Notes under the pieces: model-generated | Seen by the model: the letters and a program-made list of their open reading frames with translations, nothing else | Database searches by the model: none | What the model was told of the DNA's origin: nothing | NCBI RefSeq assembly: GCF_000002865.3 | Contig: NW_001865074.1 | Coordinates: 252,204 to 316,203 of the forward strand | Direction of reading: 5' to 3' | Length of the DNA stretch: 64,000 nucleotides | DNA from: Monosiga brevicollis MX1 | Lineage: Eukaryota > Opisthokonta > Choanoflagellata > Craspedida > Salpingoecidae | Position numbers and translations under genes: made by a program | Shown: positions 10,198 to 21,710 of the stretch, in pieces | Layout of the letters: every line of letters begins with the position of its first letter | Numbering within the stretch: position 1 is the stretch's first letter

Positions 10198-12357
10198 ATG
10201 TCAACCGCCACGCGCACCATGCTGCTGACCTTTATGGTCTCCTTTGCGGCTTTTAGCCTGATCTTCTTCCTCATTGGCCCCAGCGGCGGCAAGTACAGCG
10301 CCCTGATGGCCAGGGACGTCGAGGGCTCTGATGACGGCAGTGGCGGCGGCGTAGCCCTGAAGGAGGAGATTGCCTCGGCCCTTGAGCGTCGCATCGTCCA
10401 GGATGGGGCCCTCATCAACACTGACCGGTTGACCGACGAAATCTTCGCCAAACTCGAAGACCGCATCAGCGAGAATCTGGAAGCCCGCATCCAGGACGCC
10501 ATCGTGCGCATGTACGCCACCATCTCCAACCACTCAAACTACACCGCCGCCCTGCACCTCAAAGATCTACCCGACACCAAGGGTCAAACCGGTAGCGCCG
10601 GAACCTCCGCCATCAAACCCTCGCCCAAGCCCGTCACCAAACCAAGCGTCACAGAGATTCGCTGGGCTGCCGGTGCCCGCAGCCAGCGCTGCATCGACAT
10701 CAACCCGAGCTGGGATGGCCATGCCCGGGCCTGGAACTGCCAGGGCGCCTCCTCCAACTACCAAAAGCTCTTCCTCACCCCCGACTCACGCATCGAGTAC
10801 GCCGGCCGCTGCCTCGACGCCACGGGCGTCAAGGCCGGCGGGGAGGTCCTAGTCAAAGACTGCTCAAAAGCACCGGCTCAATATTGGAGCTATGACCCCA
10901 TTGACGACCGTGGTCTGCGCGCCACCGCTGCCCTCGCCAATACCGACACGGGCCTCTGCCTGGACGTGCAGGATGGCTCCTATCCAGAAAAAATCATCAT
11001 GACCAAGTGCGACCGCTCCTGTCACCAGCTTTGGCACGTTTCGGACGACCAACGCGTCATTTACGTTCGCAAACAAGCCTCCCTCGACTACAACCGCCTG
11101 GTCCGCAAACGTGAACCTGTCGTGGCCTGCTGGATCAACACCCACGAATCCAACTTTGACACCAAGGCCCGCGCCGTCAATAACACTTGGGGCCAGCGAT
11201 GCAACTACCTGCTCTTCATGGCCACCACCGATGCAGACGACCTGAACGTCGTCCTCATTGACATTGGTGGCCAACCGGAAACCCGCAATCATCTCCGTGT
11301 CAAATCCAAGGCGGGTTGGATGTACATGTATGAAAACTATCTCGACAAGGCCGATTGGTTTCTCAAAGGTGACGATGACTCGTATGTCGTCATGCCCAAC
11401 CTCAAGGCACGTTGTTCCGCCTGCGGTGCGCGTTTGCTTCCCCTCCCCTGAAAGTCGACCGATAACTCCTGTGACCTTTTTTTGCAACCACAGGAATACT
11501 TGGCTCAGCAAGACCCGCAAGACCCTGTTCATTTCGGCCGCCTATTCCATTTCAATGGAGGCTCCACTCTCTATTATTCCGGAGGCTCCACCATTATCCT
11601 CAGCCACGAAGCCTTGAAGCGCCTCGGTGATGCCACCAAGGCAGGAACTCGCTGGCCTGGCTCAGACACGGGCCAAGCCGAGGATCTGCGCATTAGTCAG
11701 ATGCTTGTCAAGCTCGGCGTGACCACAGCCGATACGCGTGATGAGGAGGGCAAGCATCGCTTCATGGCACTGGGTATCTCCTCTGAACGTGGCTTGGCCA
11801 TTCCCAAAGATCGCGAGGCCTCCAAGTTTTGGTTCTGGAAGTACTCTCAAGATACCAGAGGAGGGGTCGATTGCTGCACCAACAAGTGGGTCGCCACCCA
11901 TTACACCAAATATTACGGTTTGTACGCTTGGACCGCCGCTGCCTACCATCACATCTTGACATTTGTTTCCCGACGCGCACCACTCACGCGGCGTTGCGCT
12001 CGACGTAGAAATGTATGCACTCGATGCCATGGAGCGCAGTCAGTGCGTAGGCGATACGACGCAATGGCCCTTTTTGGAGCTGCCGATCAAAATCTGACTG
12101 TGAATTGCCCCGATTGCCGTGGTGGAGCTGCCTCGTCGCCCAGGCTTCCCCATTACCTTCTGTCCCTTTGTAGCCTTCACGTTGCCCTGGGCCCTGTTTT
12201 TTTACCATGCCGTCGTCTGTCCTCTTCTTGCTGTTGTCCGCGCGTGTCATGGAAGCCCGCAATTATATTTTTCTTGAGTTCTTCACTGGTATTGGCTTCT
12301 GCCTTGCCATCTGCATTTTTCAGACTTGTTTGTTTGCTGTTTCGATCCGTCTCTTGA
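10198..12357 (+). CDS. Core-1 beta-1,3-galactosyltransferase fused to a ricin-type lectin
   Basis: The ATG at 10198 begins a type II membrane protein: a short N-tail, an anchor ([21 protein letters not shown]), then a stem with helical charged sequence. Residues about 155-295 form a ricin-B/beta-trefoil domain ([32 protein letters not shown]; QxW motif visible). From about residue 300 a GT31 catalytic domain follows, with [22 protein letters not shown], the metal-binding DDD in [25 protein letters not shown] and the C1GALT-like [18 protein letters not shown]. The expected reaction is addition of galactose to O-linked GalNAc in the Golgi. Exon 1 ends at 11406 with a GC donor, and exon 2 starts at 11494 (NLK joined to EYLAQQ). 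The frame runs to a stop at 12355-12357. Family similarity ends near 11960, so the last 130 residues may be intron or untranslated sequence. Confidence 0.85.
11407..11493 (+). other. GC-AG intron in the galactosyltransferase gene
   Basis: The donor is CTCAAG then GCACGT, and the acceptor is CAACCACAG then GAATAC. Splicing here keeps the GT31 frame (VVMPNLK-EYLAQQ). No GT donor nearby would do so. Confidence 0.75.
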
Positions 12358-12728
12358 GTCATCCTGTTTCAGTGTCAGTTTAATTCTGACTTGTTTTTGT
12401 CCATTTGATCCCCAATTCAGAGTGATGAGAAGACACTTTTCGTGCCGATTCGCTTCTTGCGCGTAGCACATTGAATTTGAATCATAACACAACCAAGGCA
12501 AGAGGCCACAGTCGACATGTTGGCATATAAAAAAAAAGTCGAGTGCGACGTCCATCTCCACAAGCCAGATGAACTCCGTTGCCGTCTGGCTACGATCGGG
12601 CGTCCTGAACCAATCACATCCGTTGATGAGGTGGGAATGGGCGCAATGCTTAGCAAACACGCATTCGCATCCACGCACAAGTACCAACCTCGGCCGCTTG
12701 CACGGGCACTAGACTTTGTCCCACCCGG

Positions 12729-13987
12729 TTACACAACGGACACTACAAAGGTCGGGGCAGACTGCATGAGGCAAGAGCAGCCTACGCAGGCCTGGTCGAG
12801 ACAACAGATTACTGCTCTAGCTACCCAAGCCAGCCCAGCTGAAGAACGCACCATCCTACTACCACAGGCGTACAAGTGTTGTTCGAGACGGACCATCAAC
12901 CGATACTCTGCGGCCAATAGCATCGTGGTGATGAGCGCACCCGGGGCACACTGGCTAAGGACACAGCCCCCATGCCCCAGCGATGAAGGCCGGTCTACAT
13001 ACGGGGGTCGTGAATGTCGGCCGTTTGTAATAGTTCCGCGAGCCACTCGCAAGAATCCTGAGTACAGACTTGATCCTGGGGTCGTTGGGCACATCAGGGG
13101 AGGCGAATGCCGCACAAGTGACGCCAAGCAAAGCCGACCTACTTGTCCCGCGCCACAGGTGCGCGTGTGGAGCATCAGCAAGCTGAGCTGGACCAGGTCA
13201 TTGAGCGGTAATTGAGGCAGCTTATGGAGCGGGCCCAAAATGGGATCATCAGCTCGCTCCGTCATGTCCATGCTTATAAGGTGGTGTAAGCATGCGGCAG
13301 CTGAGAAATAGGAGATGCGAGGCGCTGCCATCACAAGCCAAGCAATGTCACACAACAACAGGGTTAAACAGATGAGCACCAAGCACCGCGATCGCGATCT
13401 GCCACCGACTCCAGCCAAGTGAGAAGCACAACGTTGGCGCATCCGCGCCATTAGAAGTGTGCACGTCCATCCAACGGCTTACCGAGTTGATGCTCGGGCC
13501 AGTGTGACTGAGCACGCAAAGCGTTGAAATTCATTAAGAAGGGAACTAGATGATGTTGCACGAGTGCATCGACGGGTGGCGTGGGCCGATGGGCAAGAGA
13601 CTGCTGCAAATAGGTTCTAGCGTCCTCGAGCCAATGGCACAGCCGAGCGCAATACGTCCAAACATGGTCCGCCTGGGCCAAGACACAAATGTCATCAATG
13701 CCCTTGCGCATGGCCGCCGCTTGGAGAACATCCCCTGGCACCGGTGAGCCAAAGCGATGCACGGGAGCAGCAGCCCCACATAACTCATCGGGTTGGGGCA
13801 AAGCCCCCGCAGATGCAGCGCTATCCAAACGATCTTCCGCCTCTTCTAGCGCGTGCATGTGAACAGCGGCCGAGGGGCGGGCCGAGGGAATGGGCGTTTC
13901 CACGTCAGCTGCCGCTACAATATCAGCCACAGCAAAGTCTTCCTCGCAGCCCATTGCCTTGGCAGGCTGACTGGACCCGGGAACCAT
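12729..13987 (-). CDS. Unrecognised protein, five exons
   Basis: A consistent gene model can be built: exons 13987-13483, 13300-13143, 13075-13003, 12907-12863 and 12838-12729. All have GT-AG junctions and matching phases, totalling 891 nt (296 residues). The N-terminal half is Ala-rich and acidic (VADIVAAADVETPIP, HALEEAEDRLDSAASAG). The middle looks helical (WTYCARLCHWLEDARTYL, HHLVPFLMNFNALRAQ, PLHKLPQLPLNDLVQLSLLM), and the end contains scattered cysteines. No domain was recognised and there is no signal peptide or membrane span. The first three exons look convincing; the last two are less certain. A possible acceptor (TTCAG) just upstream of the ATG leaves room for an earlier exon. Confidence 0.5.
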
Positions 13988-15045
13988 GGTTGGTGTGAAC
14001 CTCCTGAATGACCGACCAGTTCAAATGGCTCTCGGGCGAAGTGTAGCAGATTTAGAAGCAAAAATGCATGGCGCAAAGCTGGCTCGGGTCACCAACATCA
14101 GTGGCACCTCTGCTGCCAGTAATTTTCTTCCTTGTGTGAGTGCTCGCACAGAGCTGGATGATCTGCGCAGCCAGACTGCTGCCGTTGAGCGCTGGGCGTT
14201 GCAAGCCGTGGCAGTGAGGTCCTTCCTCAGGTCATCACTGACCGGCACCCACAAGTCGCTACACTAGCGCTGGCGGTGATCAGGGGAAGGATGGTTGGCT
14301 CGGCGGAAAATGCCCCGTCACGCATTCGCGAGAGAGGACTGCTACCCGAAAGACCAAGGGGCTGGGAACCAGTGTGTAGCGGGCCCACTACCTCTGCTGG
14401 CAATGATCACGCGCGGAAGGGGAGCACGATACAGGCTCGAGCCGCGAGAAGACTGAGCAACCGTGATGGGACAGCCTATTTTTTCATTGATGGCGTCGAC
14501 GAAAAATGACCTTGATCTATCGGATTCTTCAAGGGTGGAGCCGGGGTGGGCCGGGTACATTGCACTTGGGTTCAATGACGTCACAGGGCCAGACACTCGG
14601 GCAGAGGGGTTCGGGGCGTGATGCCACCAAACCCCACTGCCCTTCTCTTTGGGGACTCCATGGTCAGCGCAAATAAGGACAGGTACGCGGTCACGCTCGG
14701 AACGGAATGGTAGTTTCCAGGACATGCGCTTGCCGATGCTACATGCATGCATGCAATTTGGGCACGCTTCTTCTTCTTCTTTGGCCTTCGAGCTGTTGCA
14801 CCAGCCATTCGTTGCTGAAACGGCTGAAGAAGAGGCAGTCGAAACAGCCGAAGGTGATGGCACGGGTCGTGACATCAATCGGGGCTCAGTCCGCGATGAC
14901 GCAGTAACCAGAGCCGCCATCAGGTTGATAAAGGCACTGGCAAGCTCTTCAGAGCCACATGATGACGCATTAAAACAAGGGGGGTTGACAAAATTCGTTC
15001 GCCTCCTTCGACCCAGCAACCAGGCTGGGGAGGACGTTTCTAAGG
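13986..15045 (+). CDS. Possible plus-strand gene, low confidence
   Basis: An open frame at 13986-14267 encodes 93 residues with helix-like heptads (RSVADLEAKMHGAKLARV, RTELDDLRSQTAAVERWAL). A second plus-strand segment (about 14760-15045) encodes AIRLIKALASSSEPHDDAL and ends at a good GT donor (TCTAAG|GTGAGC). The two may be exons of one gene. The ATG at 13986 overlaps the start codon of the minus-strand gene in a CCATGG palindrome, so at least one of the two starts may be wrong. No family is recognised. Confidence 0.25.
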
Positions 15046-15594
15046 TGAGCCAGCCATGGCCAAACCTTCGAGCAAGGGGGACCTTGAGGTTTGAGCTGTC
15101 AGCTGCCCATTGGAAGCGGCTGGTGTCTTGCTTGTCTGTGCTTGTGGTGTGTTCTGTTCTGTTTGTTTGTTTATTTTTTTTTTTGCGATTGCGTTTCGTT
15201 GATTGAAAGATAATAATGTGGGACAACCAGAATGCAGGACAGGGGTGCCCCGAGCTGAGTGAAGGGGTTCATGGGCAATGCGCTGCATGCCAGCCAAACT
15301 GCCTGGCACCCACCCACAAAGTGGATTCTGGTGCCCCTCTGGTATGATATGTGGGGCAATGGTTACACGCCACCCCATGTCCACAGAGCTTGCCGTGTGC
15401 CCATGGAAGACGAAGTGACACAAACGGGCCCCGACCTTGTCCACACAAAGTGCATGGACACCGTTCACCGCCCCAGCCATCATCGTGAGCTGAGGCTTGG
15501 GCCAACAGTACAGCAGGCTCGAGCGCAGGTTTTGAGTTTACAGACCCCTGGCGTGATCAAAAGACGCAAAAAAGTACTACGCTTTGAGCAGGTA

Positions 15595-15972
15595 TCAGAA
15601 GGCACCAGAGGGGTTAAAACGGAACAACCTAAAGTACATCAATTGTGTGGCGGGTTTGCTCGGCAAATCAGCAACAACAGACCAGTGCAGGGCTGTGGTG
15701 CAAAACACGGCAAGGCATTCGAGGCAGCTATTTGCTTTCGCCAGCTCCATCGACAACTGCTTCAGCGGTGAACTCGGGTCGGCCCCAGCCTTGAGCAGCC
15801 TGACCCGATCCAAAGTTGGCTTTTTCAGGATGAAGCAGCCGGCATGCTGGTCACGGGTGGGACCATAAGGGGCAAAAATTGATCATCTAGCAGCGTCGCG
15901 ATGCGATCATTTAATCGGGTCATTTCTTCACACAGGTTACCCACGCCGCTTACGCACGTCTATGAGATGAGG

Positions 15973-16016
<44 letters not shown>

Positions 16017-16225
16017 CGCGCACGCACACAAACCAAATCAATGAGCGGAATGCCCGTGAAGCGCGGGGTCGGTTCACTGTAATGGCTACGCGTGTGCACC
16101 TGAAAAGTGTTCTGGCTCGCTGTCATGGCCCCGGCAGCATCTTTAAGCACGACCACGGCGCGACGCGGCACGCAGCACGTCAGATTAAGCAGACTCTGCC
16201 GCAGTCGAGCGTTGTGTCGACCTGT
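15595..16225 (-). CDS. Possible minus-strand exons, one ankyrin-like
   Basis: Two minus-strand segments look spliced and coding. One starts at about 16221 after the acceptor TTCACAG and ends at a donor TTTCAG|GTGCAC near 16100 (RQSLLNLTCCVPRRAVVVL). The other, about 15860-15600, contains TLDRVRLLKAGADPSSPL, which has the LLKAGADP signature of an ankyrin repeat. A CA microsatellite sits between them. They could be downstream exons of the acidic-repeat gene starting at 17004, or a separate gene; I cannot link them. Confidence 0.25.
15979..16013. repeat. (CA)n microsatellite
   Basis: About 17 CA units followed by a CG/CA mixed tail, seen directly. Confidence 0.95.
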
Positions 16226-16476
16226 GAATCCCAAGCAAGGGGCACATTGCAACGTTTGAAACTCGGTTGTGGCAGAGCTCAGTACGTAAGACAGGATTGG
16301 TCACGTACACAGGTACTGCTGACGGGACACTGCCTTCCCCGTCGTCATCTCGACCTCACTGTTGCAATAATAACAACAGACACGCGACGCACAAGTCAAG
16401 CCACGGTGAGAGCAGCGCACTTTCTTCTGACTGACTAGCAAGCGCAGATGGAGGCAAGACGGTGGGTGACCCAGAG

Positions 16477-17004
16477 TCACGCAATTAATAAGCATGGCAC
16501 TGACTCGAAGGAGGTGCGGGAAACTTCGCTTTCGTTGAGCCGACCGTCGTTACCGGTGGAGCGGCTCGTTGTCCCTGACGCGCCAGTGTGTCCTCGAGCA
16601 GCTTGCAGGGCTGCGTTGTCGTTGGTGTCCGCATGTGGCGTCGACGCCTCGGCGCCAGAGAGCTCCACGTCGCTGTCACTCTCTGGCTCTTCGCCAGTAA
16701 TAACGGGGCCGGGCAGAGCAGCGCCAGATTCGACTTCATCTTCATCACTATCAGGTGCTTCGCCGGTCAGCACGCTACCAGTTGACGGTGCTGCGTGATC
16801 CTCATCCTCGTCGCTGTCAGGGGCTTCACCGGCCAGCACGTTATTGGCTGGTGGAGCCGAGGTTTGTTCCTCGAGTCCTTCATCCTCGGAAGAATCGGGC
16901 GCTTCGCCAGCCACCACGGCAACGGATTGCGCGACCGTTTCGCTGTCCGAGTCTGACTCGGGCTCCTCGCCCACAACCACATCAGCCACAACCTCATCGG
17001 CCAT
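16477..17004 (-). CDS. Acidic repeat protein
   Basis: The open frame encodes 175 residues starting MADEVVADVV. It contains five copies of a 13-14 residue acidic unit, V-[VLI]-x-G-E-[AE]-P-[DE]-S-[DS]-x-D, at residues about 10, 30, 55, 77 and 99, so the period is 20-25 residues. The Ser-Asp-Glu cores (DSDEDE, ESDSD) are typical casein kinase 2 sites (known consensus; use here is inferred). The C-terminal 60 residues are not repetitive. No signal peptide or membrane span is present. The stop at 16477 may be replaced by splicing to further minus-strand exons. No family is recognised. Confidence 0.6.
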   Translation of the reverse strand: MADEVVADVVVGEEPESDSDSETVAQSVAVVAGEAPDSSEDEGLEEQTSAPPANNVLAGEAPDSDEDEDHAAPSTGSVLTGEAPDSDEDEVESGAALPGPVITGEEPESDSDVELSGAEASTPHADTNDNAALQAARGHTGASGTTSRSTGNDGRLNESEVSRTSFESVPCLLIA

Positions 17005-17913
17005 CTATGGCAGATGATAAACGCACGGTTGGTGAGCAATACCGAAGAGGCTTCCTCCCGACACCAAGACGCTAGCAAGCTCGACAAACACCCCTTTCAA
17101 AACACCAACGCCGCCACCGACACCGCGATCATCCCCGAGCTCGCTCACGTACCGCGTTCGGTCAGTGGCTGCACGATTTGTTCAAATGAGAGAGAGAGGG
17201 AGAGGGAGGGAGGTACCAGGTGCAGAGAGAGCCAAGCGAGGCGGAGCGCGAACCAACGAATTATAGAGGAATTTAAGAGGGATTCAGAGATTAGGCTGAA
17301 AAGGGTGATCGCTTCAGAGAATTAAATCTCCAAATCATCGCACATATTGTCAGATAATGTTTTATAAGTTTGATTAGTATCACACTTTACCTGAGGAATG
17401 TCAGACGATTGTGGTGGTGATGTTACCAAGTGGAAGGAACAATCTGCCTTGAATTGGCCATACAACTTGTTTTGAGGTTCGTGTCGTAGAAAAAGGAGTT
17501 GTTGTCGATCCTCAATAGTGTTTCTATATCTTAAAGGTGACTTTATGTCGTCATTAATATGGATATTGTAGCACTCCTTTCCTTGGCCAAGCTCTCTCAT
17601 CTCATCTCTCTCTCTGCTCTCTCGCTCTCTCTCTCTCTGGCGCTCTGGCTCACGCCCAATGAGACGGCAGCCCGGTGGTCTGGCGGGAGATCTAACAGGT
17701 GTGGTTGAAGTCAAAGGTATGTTGGTTCTTGGTCCAGGGCGTGCATGGCTCTTTCCCAGGCCCCTCCATGGCATGATAGGATTTGGCGGGCGTCCCGACA
17801 CGCTCTCACGCGCTCTCTTTTTTTTTTTTGGCACAGCTGGCAAGTGGGGCCTTGCCCCTGCCGTACACTCTTGAGGGGGGGCTCGACCCCGAGAGCAGCC
17901 TACCAGCATCGCC
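17005..17913. other. Divergent intergenic region
   Basis: This lies between the acidic-repeat gene (-) and cyclin Y (+). It holds a GA-rich tract at about 17188-17212, a CT tract at 17595-17640 and a T run at 17818-17829. Each pyrimidine tract is CT on the coding strand of the gene it faces. The segment 17330-17580 is AT-rich with no recognised gene. Confidence 0.6.
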
Positions 17914-19641
17914 ATGTTTCGTTCGAGATCCAAGGCCAAGGCTGCCGCGGCAGCTAGCGCCGATTCTCGTACAACCTCAACCTCCTCTTCATCTTCCGCC
18001 GCCAGCCGGCCGCCCGTGGCCAACTCCGCCGCCGCCCGTACCAACGGCATGCCGTCTCAAGCTGCATCCATTCCGGAAGAAAGCCTGGAGCACATCTCCG
18101 ACCGTCAAGGTACGGGTCCAAGAGCACCGTGATGTCTGCGTCCCCCGGCCGTTTCCCGCGTACCCTGACTTGCGCGCGCGTTGGCTTCATTTCTCACCCG
18201 CGGCCCTCGTATTTCCCGTGTAGATCATGGCGAACATGAGGTGCAGATTCTGCACAATCTCATGCCCCTGTCCGCAGGTGTGACCCCTGTTTGTTCGAGG
18301 CGGCCACGCTCAATCCGTGCGAACCCTTGCCGTTCCTCATGTTCATCTTGTCCCCCACCCCCCGATCACAGCTTCGCCCTCGCTGCCGCGCTCCTCCAAG
18401 CCCCGCCGGCGCATGTCGGTGCACGAGGATGAGGAGGTGGCTGGAACCATGAATCTTGCCAACTCGCAAAAATTCAATTCCACGTCCACCATCTTTGTCG
18501 ACTCCACCGTGAGCTCTCCCAACCTCGAGGAAACACTTCGTTGGTAAGTTGGACCGCCGAAACTTCTGATCACCCTTCACACACGCGCGCGCACAGCCAG
18601 GGGGGCCGGAAGGCTCAAGCTCACTGCCCGCCTCATCACTCTGGCGTGTACCATGCAGCGTTGCCCTTGCACTGCAGTACATCCTTCAGGACGGTCATCG
18701 TCAAGAAGCACCCAAGCTCTTTAGCGAACGCTTTGATGAAAAGCGTTTTCCACTCTCGGTGTGTTCTTTCGACCTCCTCCATTCCGCGCTCCTCATCCCT
18801 GGCTCCCTCTCCCCTCTCTCCCGCCTCTGCGTACCCGTAACCTCGGATCGCCTACCCCTGCCTGCAGGAAGCCCAAGTCCGTCGTGACTATGCCACCCGC
18901 ATTCCGTCTGAAGATCGAATCTACCAGTTTTTGGCCAAGCTCTTTACCACCGCCTCCCTCACCGCAGAGTGCGGCATCATCACCCTGGTGTACATCAATC
19001 GCGTCATCACCTACACCGGCCTCGCCCTACACGCCAGCAACTGGAAGCGTGTTGCGCTCGGTGCTGTCCTCATCGCCTCCAAGTGCTGGGATGATCAAGC
19101 CGGTGCGTCTCCTGACCAAGCACCGCTCCCGACCCAACGTCGCTGCGGTGTCCAAGTGGACGCTGCCTCCATTGACTTTTGACATGACTCACTGTTGCTT
19201 GATTGTGGCCGCCAATGTGGCTTGCATTTCCATTGACAGTGTGGAATGTGGACTTTTGCAGCTTCCTTCCCCGAATCAGCATCGAAGACATGTAAGTCTG
19301 GATAACTGTCCTGAATTTGCCCGTAAGCCTCGAACGATGGTCCCTCTGATTGACCTCGTATGTGCTCGGCCTGGCATAGGAATGAGCTGGAGCGTACCTA
19401 CCTCGAGATGCTGGATTTCAACATCGGTGTCGAATCGAGTGTTTACGCCAAGTACTACTTTGAGCTGCGGGACTTGGCCGAACGCTTTGACAAGGCTTTC
19501 CCGTTGGACCCGTTAGACAAGGCGACTGCCAGCCGTCTGGATGCCATGAGTACTCGCCGAGATATTGTCAAGGCCCATGCCCTTCGTGCTGCCCGCAGTC
19601 TCGACCACGACACGTTTAAAGCCCGTGCCATTCTCTCATAG
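17914..19641 (+). CDS. CCNY: Cyclin Y-like protein
   Basis: Seven exons (17914-18109, 18224-18277, 18372-18543, 18659-18758, 18868-19102, 19240-19291, 19380-19641) join in frame to give 356 residues. The N-terminus is Ser/Ala-rich. The family marker [20 protein letters not shown] (residues about 125-145) matches the cyclin Y hallmark before the cyclin box. The cyclin box follows, including [28 protein letters not shown] and [16 protein letters not shown]. The ending ([18 protein letters not shown]) also matches the family. Cyclin Y proteins activate CDK14/16-type kinases at membranes in animals. The usual N-terminal myristoylation glycine is not seen after this ATG (MFRSRS), so membrane anchoring by that route is not supported. 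All introns are GT-AG. Confidence 0.9.
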
Positions 19642-20299
19642 CTATACGCCAACCTTCTTGAAAGCACCTCTCTGTCCCTCTTGACATTTCTGATCCACCT
19701 TCTCGAACCCTTTTTTTTTTTTTTTTTTCTGTTGCCCTGATTTTTTTTTTCTTCCTTCTTCTTTTCCCTTCTCCTCGTGTGCATTGCCACGCGCCCGTTT
19801 CGACGTGTCGGGTTGGTTCCTGTGTTTTGTTCTCCCTTTCGGCCCGGTTTGTTAATATCTGTAGTTGTCCTCTTTCAGTTCTAGTTTCGCTCGTCCACGC
19901 CCTCGATGAGGGTCCTTCGTGTCTGCAACAAGTTTGCATGACTGAATGAAACCGCATCCGTTTTGTTCTGTTTTGTTTTTCTTTCCCGAAGCTCGTTCTT
20001 GACGTCGAATCTGTTCGGTTCTTTTTCTTTTTTTTCTTTTTTTTTTCTTTTTCTTGGTTTTATTTCCCTTCTTCCTTTTGGCTTTCCGTGCTCACTGTCG
20101 CTTGCTGAATCGATGAGCAAACATTATGGGGCGTTTGGGTCAGTGCTGGTTCTGAGGGTATAAGCCCTCATGTACACACGCGTCAAGGTCAATTATCGTC
20201 GTTTAAGGATGGCCGTAAACTTGCTTCCACATGTAAAATCAAAAAGCATGAGTCCAAAGCGTACTGATCTGCCTTGTCATGAGCTTGTTGGCAATTTGA
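19642..20299. other. Convergent 3' region of cyclin Y and PRKRIP1 genes
   Basis: T-rich tracts at 19710-19755 and 20010-20060 lie downstream of the cyclin Y stop, as expected for a 3' untranslated region. No gene is recognised; lysine-rich minus-strand frames here are products of the poly-T tracts. Confidence 0.6.
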
Positions 20300-21196
20300 C
20301 TACTTGGTGGTTTTGGCCTTTTTGATAATGGCCGCGGCCAAGCGGCCATCATCTCCCTCTTCCTTTTCGCCGGCACGAGCCTGGAGTTTGCGCAGCTTGG
20401 CCTTTTGGCGCTTGGCGCGATTTTTGGACGTCTTTCGATCAGCCTCGGCCTTGAGAGCGGCCTCCTTGACGGAAAAGGCCAGCTCGGCCGCGCGCTGTTG
20501 TGTCCCAAGAACAGGCATTGGTTGCAAGGTGACATGAGCTCGAGGTTGAGGCAAAGACTTGGGTGGAAAGACTGGAGATCGACAGCTGGAATGCCAAGCC
20601 ATGGTACACACCTCCTTTTCCTTGCTATCAATGTACTCTTGACGCCGTTCCTCGCGACGACGCTCGGCGCGATACACGTGAAATTCACCACTGCCGGCAC
20701 CGGCCGTTGATCCTGCAAAGGCAACAAGGTGTGACGTCGACATGAGAGTAGGCACCACAACTGACATGAAAGCAAGCTCCGCTCCTGTACTTCTGTTGCG
20801 CTGTGGCATGGCAAAGTAGCTGTACCGTGGATGTTGGGATTAAACTCGAGGATCTTTGGCGCCCGGGCATCGCGCGGCGGCTCGGGAAGCTCGTACTCCC
20901 GCTCCTGATCAACCCAAAAGGAGGAGATGGAGAGCAAGGTCAAGCAGGTGCCGGCCAACCTCCAATGTAGGACTGGCTGCCAGCCACATCATCCTCAGCC
21001 TCGTCAACAAAAGAAAAATTCCCATTCCACCAAATGGGCTGTCCTCGCAGACGGCATGCGTACGTACCGGGTGCTCCATGAGCTTGTTGACCTGCCATCG
21101 CAGACGTTCTTTCTCGTTGGCAAACTGGACAAACTCCTTCTTGGGTCGCTCGACCTGCTTCTTTGGGTTTAAATGCTTTTCCAAATTGAGACTCAT
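20300..21196 (-). CDS. PRKRIP1: PRKRIP1-like spliceosomal protein
   Basis: Exon 1 (21196-21068) encodes MSLNLEKHLNPKKQVERPK and a helix ending WQVNKLMEHP. Later exons encode EYELPEPPRDARAPKILEF, then the diagnostic GSTAGAGSGEFHVYRAERR and its continuation EERRQEYIDSKEKE, then a lysine-rich C-terminal helix (TSKNRAKRQKAKLRKLQ) ending KKAKTTK. The AGAGSGEFHVYR block matches human PRKRIP1, a small helical protein found in the C* spliceosome that also binds double-stranded RNA (family knowledge). Introns are GT-AG, for example after the block HGSTAG and after SKEKE. The gene diverges from WDR24, with 514 bp between the two starts. Confidence 0.9.
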
Positions 21197-21347
21197 CTCA
21201 CCGATTCAGCCCCGCTCAACGCGACACGGCTACTTGCTCTCTAAACCACCGACTTGAAACAACAGACAAGCGCTTCAGCACACTGACGGGGGCAACACTG
21301 GCCGGTCCCGGGTCCCCCACGAATCAGCAAGAAATGAAAAAAAATAT

Positions 21348-21391
<44 letters not shown>

Positions 21392-21710
21392 TACACAAGG
21401 TGCAAAGGAATCTGTGACCAAATCTACACTTACAGGTTTCTGATGCTTTTTCATATGTAAAATACTTCCCCCCCTCTCTCTCTCTTTGTGACATTTTGTC
21501 TGACAAAAGTGCTGCTGGTGCTGCTTGCCTCAAGACGGTGGTGGCGGAGAAGGAGCGTACTGATCGTGCCGGGGAGGGGAAGGGGGATCTCCCGGTGTTT
21601 TTTTTTTTTTTTTTTTTGTGATTGCTGTGGATCTGGCGGGATTGGAGGGGCGGGGGCGGGGGCGGGGGGTTGCTTAGTGGTGGTCACACGGTGATTGGGA
21701 GTGGGGCAGC
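21197..21710. promoter_or_regulatory. Shared divergent promoter region, PRKRIP1/WDR24
   Basis: 514 bp between two divergent start codons. It contains a (CA)n repeat at about 21350-21388, a CT tract at about 21471-21487 and a T run at about 21599-21617, followed by a G-rich segment. No TATA box is evident. A bidirectional promoter is inferred from gene layout only. Confidence 0.45.

Noticed and set aside
9763-10529. Arg-Glu repeat frames on the minus strand
   Set aside because: Antisense translation of the CT blocks and of the galactosyltransferase exon.
14342-15226. 294-residue minus-strand frame
   Set aside because: Patternless composition with a lysine run from a poly-T tract; the plus strand looks slightly more coding and has a better donor.
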